Assembly: GCF_000003815.2 (NCBI RefSeq) | Contig: NC_049979.1 | Coordinates: 9,006,050 to 9,070,049, forward strand | Direction: 5' to 3' | Length of the DNA stretch: 64,000 bases | From: Branchiostoma floridae | Taxonomy: Eukaryota; Chordata; Leptocardii; Amphioxiformes; Branchiostomatidae | Translations under genes and position numbers: made by a program | The notes under the pieces: generated by a model | Seen by the model: only the letters and a program-made list of their open reading frames with translations | Database searches by the model: none | What the model was told of the DNA's origin: nothing | Shown: positions 14,211 through 24,200 of the stretch, piece by piece | Layout of the letters: each line of letters starts with the position of its first letter | How positions within the stretch are numbered: position 1 is the first letter of the stretch

Positions 14211-14345
14211 AACTAGGGGTGGGTACTGGAACAGAAAATTCAGGTACAGGTACAAAGGATCAGGTGCAGGTCCGGACTTGATGGTCTGTGCAAACTTTTG
14301 AAGGGGCGATACTCAAAACAATTGTCCATTTCGCTACTAAGGAAT
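14211..14345. repeat. dispersed repeat, copy A
   Basis: It starts ACTAGGGGTGGGTACTGG and contains GGGGCGATACTC and TGTCCATTTCG. A diverged copy in the same orientation lies at 63575-63690. No coding capacity. Confidence 0.65.
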
Positions 14346-14852
14346 TAGTGGAGTATCTGATTACCACTGGTGTTATAAAGTCCTATGTTCATGTGAACAA
14401 CACTTGTTCTGTACGTTGACGTACAAAGTTTATTCAATTTGTTCTCGTAATTTATTGCACCAGTAAGCCCTTAAACGTATAGATGCCTGCTGATATAATG
14501 TGTTCATTTTCTAATTGGTGCAGCATCCAGTTTACTGATTTTTGTCAGGTCTGTGTCTGTTAATAAAATTGTACTTAATGAGTTTCAAAATGCAAATGCA
14601 GTTTCATTGTGGTATGTTGAAAGGAACGTTTCATTTCTTTTCAGAAAGCAAAATTATTGAGATTTTGATTCATTACGTCAGTGGTTATGGGCCACAAACT
14701 CACTCCATCGGGGTAGCTTGGAATCTTCTCATTTGAAATCAATTAGATAAAATATTAGTCAGTGTATTTTACATATATCAAAGAGGGATACACTTTTGTT
14801 GAAGTTTCTTCCACGAAGATCCCTTGAAATTTCGAGTAGTAAGCAATTTTCC

Positions 14853-14952
14853 NNNNNNNNNNNNNNNNNNNNNNNNNNNNNNNNNNNNNNNNNNNNNNNN
14901 NNNNNNNNNNNNNNNNNNNNNNNNNNNNNNNNNNNNNNNNNNNNNNNNNNNN
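14853..14952. other. assembly gap (100 N)
   Basis: Exactly 100 Ns; a fixed-size scaffold gap. Confidence 0.99.
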
Positions 14953-15473
14953 ATCGTAATGGTTGGGAGTTGGTTAATAAGTTCAGAGGACTGATCGAAA
15001 GCGTCGGTATATAAGCGCTTTATTTTTTGCACGGATATATGGTCCTAAAATTGTAACATCGTAATAACACATCAAAATCGCGACACCCCTTCCCAACATG
15101 CGACACTCCCTTGGGACAAAATGGTGGCGCCCATGGACGCCAACGAAAACAATATACTAGTAGGTTTTGTTATCGCAGGCCTGTAATAAATTGCTATTTG
15201 TTCCAACATATGCAACTATACAAAAGTAGTTGTCTATACATGCGACGTTCCGGGCGAGCTCTCTCCGGTCACCGACCTTCCAAAATTTCCACATGGCTGG
15301 GGAGGACGCGAGACGCCGCCAGCGAGACCCCGACGGCTGTTTAATAACACCAAGGAGGTTAAAAAAGACCTCGTCAGAGAACTTGATGCGGTGCCTTTAG
15401 GAGATTCATAAATAGAATAACTGACAAATTCAGTCGGTAACGATTTTTGTATGCAAAAAAAAAAAATCAAGTT

Positions 15474-16189
15474 TTATTTGACTCTTTTGACAGTAGACCT
15501 CCACAAAACTCAGTAGATACATTGTATATAGCTTTCACATCTTTCCTGTATGTACAATGCTCACAGTTCCCTACTCAAGTCAATCTATACACTGTCACCA
15601 GTCTTCACCAAACACGATTAGAATGTGCTAAGATTCAGGATGGATGCTTTTTTTCCGTTCAATGAATGTTGATCAAAGGCAGATATTTCCTCATGATAGC
15701 CATCACTTGAGTTGTACAATGTAAAAGTGGAAAGGACATCATATTCTGACTGTATTTCTTCACTACCTGCTAGCAGAGAGACTGCACCAGTACACACTAT
15801 GAACATGTACAGACTCCAGATGTTACAGAAGGTATGAATCCTTTATAAGAATAAGGAGTACTAAAATTACATACCGGTAATTATAGGTTTGTTACAATGG
15901 CCATTTCTACACCAAAATCTTACATCATGTCTGTCAACCCAGTTCACATGAGATGGAAACAATTGGAGATTTCTTTGATCCGACCTGGTCCTCCCCTCCC
16001 CCATCTAAGTTTGTGCTACTCAATATCACTAGTTCATGAAAGGACTTACTATACAATGGACTAGATATCCTTTACCATATGAGATGACCACAAGCTGACC
16101 AGTGTAAAAGCTACAGGTGGTAAGTTTTTTGAAAGCCCATGTTCCCAAGTTTCTGAAGGATGTATAGTATCCTGTGTGGTAACCATGTG
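15474..16189 (-). other. possible 3' UTR of the small minus-strand gene
   Basis: Follows the stop of the 71-residue gene on the minus strand and is AT-rich. AATAAA on that strand (TTTATT at 15475-15480) would be the nearest canonical poly(A) signal I found. A minus-strand open frame at 15618-15806 lies inside; its codon composition does not suggest coding. Confidence 0.3.
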
Positions 16190-16989
16190 CTACCGCCCGA
16201 CAACCATCTGTTTGAGATCCTTGAGGCTGTGTTCTCTGGCGACCTGCAGGGCGTGGTCCAAGGCATGGATCTGCACCAACAGCTTAGCTACCTGCTTAAT
16301 GCTCTCTCTGTAAGGAAAGGGGATGCAAAAATGAGCGAGTTGTGGGGTAATCAAAATATGTTACAACTAGACACATGTTCGATGTAGACACAGGCTTTGT
16401 GGCACTGGAACTAACCTACTCACTGTAAAAACCGAAAACTCTCCTTGTTTTAAATATGAGGTTCAACAACCAAACCTCCAAACAACCAAACAATCAAACA
16501 AATAATGATTCTCCAGAAATTTGGACTCCAGGTCAAATAGCAAATGTAACATAGCCAGACAATATAATTACTGTTGGTCACTTCTTTTGTGGCCAAGAGC
16601 ATGTTATCATTTTATTTAGTTATGAAGTTTTCATAGCTTTAGAATGCTACAACAAATACTGTGGATATCCGCCAAATAATGTTAAATTTTGGACAACACT
16701 TACGACATTTGTCAGTTTCTTAAAAACATGAAATCTGTAAAAACAGGTACAAATCAACATTTTACCCGTCATGCATATGGCGCATCTGAAGACTAAAAGC
16801 AAGGAGGTTAAAGAAGGACTAAAAGCAACGAGGTTAACCTCCTTGCTAAGAGTCATATTTTGCTGTATAGTTTATTGTGTCCACCCCTTACCTTGCTTTT
16901 CTCCTGACTATGTCGGGACAGCCGATGCTGTTCTTGTGTAGGTTGAAGTTTAGGAAGATTTTAGGATCTCTTTCCATTGCAACTACCAT
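16190..16989 (-). CDS. small unrecognised two-exon protein (71 residues)
   Basis: Minus-strand gene proposed from two exons: 16892-16989 (ATG at 16989) and 16190-16307 (stop TAG at 16192-16190). The donor is gtaagg after GCAAG; the acceptor ccctttccttacag has a good pyrimidine tract; phase 2 is preserved, AG|A. Exon 1 begins MVVAMERDPKIFLNF and ends with a basic run, RRKA. Exon 2 reads as one amphipathic helix, including LLVQIHALDHALQVAREHSL and KDLKQMVV. Codons in exon 2 are GC-rich at third positions, unlike the surroundings. I do not recognise the family. An in-frame TAA lies nine bases before the ATG, so this could be a complete short gene or, if an upstream acceptor is hidden, the end of a longer one. 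The intron contains a perfect 14-base palindromic hairpin. Confidence 0.5.
16798..16847. repeat. palindromic hairpin in the intron of the small gene
   Basis: AGCAAGGAGGTTAA (16798-16811) and TTAACCTCCTTGCT (16834-16847) are perfect 14-base inverted arms. One of a series of similar hairpins in the window. Confidence 0.8.
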
Positions 16990-17027
16990 CTCTTTTTAAC
17001 CTCCTTGATCATTACCACACGGCGTAC

Positions 17028-17181
17028 GGTGAAAATGGCACATAATGGGTGAATGTTGGTGAAACACGGTGAAAATGTGTCACCCGGATTCGCATTGTTC
17101 CCATGTAAATATGGAAGGGTGAAAGCAAATATTGCACCTACGTGACAAAAGAGTGAAACATGGTGAAATGACGGTTTCACC
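17028..17181. repeat. GGTGAAA-rich degenerate repeat
   Basis: GGTGAAA or close variants recur several times (17028, 17057, 17068, 17171) together with inverted TTTCACC near 17180. It lies immediately upstream of the small minus-strand gene, where a promoter would be expected. Confidence 0.6.
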
Positions 17182-17259
17182 CCTAGTAAAACAAACAGCA
17201 ATTACGTCATTGTGTGTTTCACGAGCTAGCGACGTGCTTGCCGCTGTCCAGTCGACGGC

Positions 17260-17413
17260 ATTGGGACTGAAGACTGCCCGCCCAGTTCCTCAGCGCAAGC
17301 CGAGGATTTTTTTCGCATTGCCGCTAGCTCCGCAAGCCGTGGAAATATCTTTGACACTGGGATTGAAGACTGCCCGCCCAATTCCAGGATTTTTTACGCT
17401 TGCAGCTAGCTAA
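17260..17413. repeat. short direct duplication
   Basis: TTGGGACTGAAGACTGCCCG... at 17260 recurs as CTGGGATTGAAGACTGCCCG... at 17357, each followed by a T-run and GCTAGCT. The two copies are about 97 bases apart. Confidence 0.75.
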
Positions 17414-17673
17414 GACGTGCACGTGATCGCAATACGCACCTCTGATTGGTTGATCCTACAGCTGTAGGGGGTTCCCCGCTATCTACTTTCTTTGCTGCCC
17501 CATGATGCTTTGCGCCCACCCGTGTCAAAGAAAATTTCTTTTTCATTTCTACGCACACGAAAAACGCTATATTCCACAATTACATTGCAATATTGCCGTG
17601 TGGTAGTGACAGATTGTGAGATGAAGATTTCCTTCAACTGCTGGCATTGTAACGTTGTTATGCTCTGAACTTG

Positions 17674-17695
17674 CCAAGGACGATAACGTCCTTGG
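17674..17695. repeat. short perfect hairpin
   Basis: CCAAGGACG and CGTCCTTGG with a 4-base loop; a member of the CCAAGGA hairpin series. Confidence 0.7.
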
Positions 17696-18116
17696 AACTT
17701 GCCCAGTGTTTCTTGACCGCCTAATCATAAGGTCCGACCTACCCCTACCTACTGGGAGGAAAGACACCACAACGTTTGGACCCTTTCGTACGCGCCGCGT
17801 TCACTAAGAGAAACGAAGTGTGACTGATATCCATCGAATACACGTACGCAAAGATACCTTAAATGTTTTCTCTTTACCTTGCAGATATAGCACAATTTGA
17901 ATCGCGGAGGTCTTTGGTTGAATAGACGTCTACAAATACGTTGTGCAGGGCACATTGCAGGTCCTTTATTCCTGCTAATAAGCCATGTATAAACCAAGCT
18001 GCACATTCATGGCAGGCCGATACGTATGTCATACATACTAGTACTTGCATGGCCTTTGGCAATACCATCGAATCTGCAGGGTAGAATATCTCGCTAGCAC
18101 GGTATGGCATGGTCGA

Positions 18117-18198
18117 CCCGGACGGACGGACGGACGGACAGACGGACAGCAATCTAATATCAGTCTGATTGCCTTTCGCCGCGGAAGCGCGGCGAAAG
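18117..18198. repeat. GGAC microsatellite followed by a GC-rich hairpin
   Basis: A (GGAC)n run at about 18119-18148 is followed by CTTTCGCCGCG-GAAG-CGCGGCGAAAG at 18173-18198, a perfect 11-base stem. Confidence 0.8.
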
Positions 18199-19453
18199 AC
18201 AAAAAAAGAAAACATCGCACACAGAAGGGGGTAAGTGATTAAGAAATTATCAATGTCATTGACTTGATATCCAGGTGAAAATTGTTTTGTCATTTGTGGC
18301 GTACGTTACCAGTCCCAAGTGTAAACATAAGTCAATGTCAAGACCTTTGAAAATATTACAGAGGAAGAAATCCAACACTTGGGCCCGCCTGTCGCTGTCA
18401 GCTACTGGAAGTGTGCACCAAACAAGGACCTGTGTCAAGTGTTCTCTTGACAGTGATGGAAGACAACCACTTAACCTCCAATCTCTTCCAATCAGCGAAG
18501 TTCGCCCCTCGTGGCAGCCGGCTGACCATGGCTTACTGACATCTGTGGAGCTGGGGAGGGTACGGTGGGAGGGGGGCGACAGTGATGGATAACTGATGCG
18601 CTGCTGTTTTCTGCAAACAACCCCTTCTGTCTTTCTTAAAGTGCCCCCAACACACCATGTTTATGTTGTGATTCCGTTGTTGAATGTTATGATATCTAGT
18701 ATGACGACACTTCGGTTGTTGTGGGTTTTCATGGCAGGGGTGTTTGCAGAGCGCTTAAAACTGAATTCAAATTTATTTTGATAACAAGTTACAACATACA
18801 AACAACTTTTGTTTTGGATGTAACACGATGGGTATCTGATTCCAGGAGAATCAGTATCTTTCCCAACCCTAGTGTGAGCTGTTGCTGGCTAGTAACTTCG
18901 AAATGCAGTTTCTGATACTTTTGGAAGCTTTTCGATCGGTTGAGGATTTTATATTTATATTATACTATAGTATAATATAATATAATACAAAATGTATAGA
19001 TTTATACTATAGTATTTTCTTCTGTTCAACAAGGGGGAAATTACAGTTTCAATATTGTCTCCGTATCACCCACTCTGTACTAAAGATGTGTTGAAAATAA
19101 TGCAAGCAGCAGCAACAACAACAACAACGATAAAAGAAGTATCTAAACTGGCTGTCATCAGCTTTGAATGACATGAGTGATAATACCACCAGGGAACGAC
19201 GACAATGAAATATATATAATATAACATTATCCATGGTTGGCGTCTTTTGGTTGGAATGAAATTGTACCAAAATCACAGTCTGGGAGGTAAATTACACTGC
19301 AGTATTTTAGAAAATGCCATTGTCCAATTTAGGTGTTTTGTGCGCGTGAGGGCGAGTGTGCAGACCGGGTAGGAAGTGATCTGTTCAAGTCGGTCCGTCG
19401 CACGCTGAGAGAAGGAGGACCTTACGTTCCCTGTATGGCTTCACACTGTTTCC

Positions 19454-19638
19454 TGTATATGGTCTCACACGAGCCGACTTCGGCCCCAGTACGGTCTCAC
19501 ACGAGCCGACACCCTGTATGGTCCAACACGAGCCGACTTCACCTCCTTGTAGAATCCTTGTACGGTCTCACACGAGCCGACATGCCGGCCCAACACGAGC
19601 CGAGTACAGCCCGTGTACGGTCTCACACGAGCCGATTT
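19454..19638. repeat. minisatellite, CACACGAGCCGA units
   Basis: About six diverged units built on GTACGGTCTCACACGAGCCG start near 19454, 19490, 19515, 19559, 19587 and 19612. Spacing is irregular (25-44 bases). Confidence 0.8.
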
Positions 19639-20232
19639 CAGATATGGGCAGTGTGGAGGAGGCTGGCCGTCGTTTGTACAGAAAGTAACCAAAAGCGCGA
19701 CTCTGTAAATCACGCCAAGTAACACTATTGAACAGCGAAGAATCGGCAAAGAATTGCAGCTCTTCTGTTACCTATAATTCGCTCCTACATACAGTTGGGC
19801 GCAGTGGCTATGGGGATGTCTTGATTCCTAGATTAAAGTGATCATGAGTAACACCCCACAGACAATCTAACCTGCGCGGTGACCGCACGAACATTACACA
19901 GAGACAAGAAGACATCTGTAGTGGTTTAGTTTCCCTGTCACTTTGCACACATGGGTCCAAACTACTTATGGGAAGTCTGACTAGTTCCCGCGCGCGTGTT
20001 GTTCGTCCTACTGCGTACTTTTACAGATACATGTATATGGCAAATAAGGCAATGAACGCTGGCTAAGGTCGTCATGCCAAGATTTTTGATCTGACATAAG
20101 AAACCGTTTCGTGACCACAGTGATGCATCGTGATATCGTTCTACGGTTGTTCGACTGCACGACGAAAATGTTGTGAAGTTTGTCTGCATGGACAAAAATA
20201 AATTCAACGTTTATATACTACAGACTCAAGCT

Positions 20233-21266
20233 AGCCTGGGTACCATCCGATTCCTACCGGGGCTCCTTTACACTCGCTTCCCCGAAAAGATATTTTCTGG
20301 ACATCCCAGGTAGCAAACCTCAGCTCCAAGCAGGATTTACAACGTGACAAACGCGGTCCACATCTGGGCGTGTTCTGGTGCTGCAAGGTGTTGAAATCTG
20401 GGAAACTTGTGAACTGAGTGACAGGATTATCCAATCGAGATGCATTAGGTTCCAAGCACTTTTTCCGCACAAGGATCCTGATATTGATATCAGTGGGCCC
20501 GTGTGTGTTCCACAGAGAAGCGACCAAAATATTCTTCATCTTTGAAATTCTTCCATGTAATTGAATATACATGATGTTTGACAATGTCCCATTAGAAGAA
20601 CAGCTCCGGTTCGATCAGGACCTCTAGACTGTTTGTCGTTTCCCTTGTCTTCAGATTACTAGTAAAGTATGCTCTGTTTGTATTTTGCTTACAGTTAGAT
20701 CTACTGCTACTCGTCCAAAATGATTACTAGTACTTTTTTCTCTGAAGTAAGTGCCTTAGTCGTCTTCGATAACGTTCTTGAAGGTTATTCGATATTTTGC
20801 CGTAACGTAGTATCCTACACTAATGATCTGACGACAAATTGTTCGACAGGATCCATTCTCTGTAACATGAACTACGGGAGCAGTTTTCGGGCTGCAAAAG
20901 ACAACAAAGCCCGCCAGTCTCGCCCGATACACATACAGAAAAGTTCATTCTGACTACTGATATACAAAACCGGAAGCTTGTCTGTGTGCCTGTGTGCGGT
21001 GCACGGTGGGGGTATTGTCATACACCTAGTTGTTACACTATACATACATCCACGGTCATGTGTGCAGCAATCCACATCTGGGCGTGTTCAAGTCCAGCAA
21101 GCTGTTGAAAACACGAAAACATGTGAATGCAGTAAAGGGATTATCCAATCAAGATGCATAATTTACACCAGAAAAGAAGATTTGGGGTTTCTCAATGTAA
21201 AGAAATTGTCGGAATATGAATATGAAAAGACAATTTGTAGTCTTGGGCGTGCTAGGGTACCCAAGC
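20233..21266. repeat. element bounded by inverted AGCYTGGGTACC ends
   Basis: AGCCTGGGTACC at 20233-20244 faces GGTACCCAAGCT at 21255-21266. Inside, two direct segments (about 20361-20450 and 21070-21165) share CCACATCTGGGCGTGTTC and GGATTATCCAATC. There is no transposase frame. Confidence 0.55.
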
Positions 21267-24200
21267 TGTGAAAATGTTAAAAAGTTGTGAAAAAATGATA
21301 TGAGCTAGACTAATCGATTGATAGATCAACAAGAGAAAAGAAATCACGACGTTGGGTGTCTGCAATAACCAAGATTATGTATATTCCGGGCGTGCTAAAG
21401 TTGTGAAAGTAGACAAAGTCACAACACATGCAAAATTGGGTCCCTATCCCATAAAATCCAATCACCTGTTTCCGTCTCAAGAAACAAGAAATACATGAGC
21501 GCAAATGAAATTGTGTATTAACAACAGCGTGGCCTTTTGGCTATTAATTTATGTGATAATATAAAGGAAGCCCTAGATAGCTTCTATTTCTGTTTTGTTA
21601 CAATTTCCTTTCCGTGAGTCATCATCTGGAATGATAACATATATTTTTATGCCTACACTTAAAAACAGTGATATGCTATGTAGAAATGATTCTATTTGTT
21701 ATATACTGGAGTATATTATACCATAGTATTATAAATACTATAGCCGTTCAAGCTATGGTTTAAATCCCTCAAGATCGTTGTTTACAATTCATAGACTCGT
21801 AAATCTGCACAGAACAAATATTTTATGTCTATGTAGTCATAGATAATCTGCGGGCGAAGCTTTGCAAATCGCTGGAAGACAATAACTATGTAAACAACCT
21901 TTGTGTTGCGCATAATAGACGGGGCCATAACGACAACGTAGTGAAACTGATACCGGATGATCGTTTGGCCAGTTATTTCATGGCTTTTGGTCCAAATTAT
22001 GCACCAAGGCAAAGTATCCATCGTATTAGTCACCTACCCACTGATGGTCAGAAAAATTTCCACCCCAAAAAGCGTCATCTGAAGAGCCAATAGCTGTGTG
22101 TACGAACTTGGTCGACCTCGGTCACATTTGTCTTGGCATATCGTATCTAATATGACAATGACAACAACACTGGGAAGTGGCAAGTTCTATTTGAATTTTG
22201 GGAGGTTAAAAATGTAGGGGTCATGGCGTATCGCTCTGTTGTGGTGACCTACAGAGGCGGAGGAATGTTGTATAATACACAGAGCGAATGACAAAGGGAA
22301 GTGTCGTGATGAGTGGCGGCAACTGGGGCCGGAGCAAACCCCCTTTCCTTTAATAGATTTAACGTGGGAACATATTCTAGCAATGGCGCGTATGAAGAAG
22401 AAACATTCCCTATGTTTACGGAATGTTGGCCAGCGAACGTTCGGTCGTCTCAACCTCACCACACATAATCCCCCCTCGTCAAGAACACGCGTTGCCTCTT
22501 ATCCCCGCGAGCCAACTCATGAAATATAACCACTTATAGTAGCGCGTTCCAAACTAGGAGGCGAGCGTGTGTGGCGGGACCTGTCCGGCGCTAAGAATGA
22601 CAGACTCAGAGGGAAGCCTACCAGATAGTCCTCCTAACCAGCCACATCCCGGCCATGCCAAGCCTGCAGGTCAACAGTTCAAGCGAGAAGAGTTTTGATC
22701 CCAATTTGTCATCTCCGGCTGGACGTCTGTTTCAAGGGCTGGTCTTGTCTGAAATACTCGCTAATGTCTGTTTACCCTGCGCAACTCGACACGGACACAA
22801 CCTCTGTTCTCTGCACCATCAAAATAGTTTCATATCTCATAAAAATCGTTTCTTCCGTTTACATGGACAAACTTTGGGCGCAATGAAAATAAACGCCTGT
22901 TGCTTGTGTGCCCATTGCCCCGTACACTGTCGCATTCCTACAATGCCACTGAGTTATTGTAACATTCGTCGTCCAACCTAAAACAACGAGACTGAGTTAT
23001 ACATGTAATAATAGAGCACATTTTTTGTCTACAGAGATCTGGTATGTGTTTTCTTTTCTGTGTGATCGGCTCTGTATTGGGACCTGGTAATATGATAAAA
23101 GTGTATCGTAGCCCCGCCGTCGCCCTGCTGGCATTGGGACGGGTTTGTAACACGAGACTGGCCTCCAAATACCCGTCAAACTATTTTCAATCAGAATCAA
23201 GAAAAGGTCAGTACGCGTAGTAGTGAAGTGGAGCTTTAAGCGACACCCGTGACATCATACATCTTCCGATACAACACGACAAGGAGAAGTTGAACACTCT
23301 CCAGAAGCGCTACTGTGTACTTGGATCGTGTATCGTTTTACTCGCCCGAGACGAAAAGTTCACTCTCGAAGATAACAAGGCCAACATCACTCGGGTATCA
23401 GCGCATGTGACCGACAGCCCGGTGTACTGATAGTAACCACTTAAGACACATACTATACCTAAACTCGGTGACCTGTGAGAGAGAGTTGACTGTCAGTTTG
23501 CCGTAGATTTTACGGGTGAATGCCGCCTGAGGACAGATGTGTCTGACAGGAGATTCTTGGCAGTTCTGTCTCAACTTCCGTGTCGTTTTACAAAAAAAGA
23601 ACACTGGGACATTCGTTCTGTATATTTCTGACCATGCTAAACTGTACGATACAAAAATAGGATGGATGACGACAGTAACACATGGTCTTTTCTATTCAAA
23701 CTGGTCCGTTTCCCTCATTCTCAGACACGGTACAGTGTTGTGAGGAGGTGTGTGATCTGAGTCGCTGGACAGCGTTCCACCTTGCGGATCCGAAGCCACT
23801 GTGTGAAGCCATACTACGAGGAAGTTCTGAACGCTTGTTGGGAATCTTGTTCTGACGACATTGTATTAAGAAAGACCGCGTTATTTACAAACAATGCAGA
23901 GGAGACGCTCTATAGAAAGGTTGGTTTCACGTATAAATGTTTCGGTGGTGAATCAACAGCTTTCTTTTGCAAGGTGAACGCCCACTCAGAAATATGGCCC
24001 TATTTCGGAAGAAACTGGGTCGGTTTGACTTTCTGAAGGCTTAGACCACACGGAAAATGTAGCGTATGACTGTACAACAATCACTCTGTAATGTTTTGTG
24101 TGTTGACAATGCTGTTTGAAATCTAATCCACACAAAACACACAGTGAAATATTGAGTCATCTTCAAGTGTCTCTCAGAGCGACACCGGAAACTTTTCTGT

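Larger units (their letters stand above)
17414..19453. other. no gene recognised
   Basis: Contains the hairpins listed, an AT-rich (TATA)n-like stretch at 18950-19015 and a short CAA run near 19110. No exon can be supported. Confidence 0.6.

Noticed and set aside
15293-15410. ATGGCTGGGGAGGACGCGAG, 35-codon frame in a CpG-rich patch
   Set aside because: It has a good start context, but it is very short, runs into a CCAAGGAGG repeat core, and no downstream exon was found.
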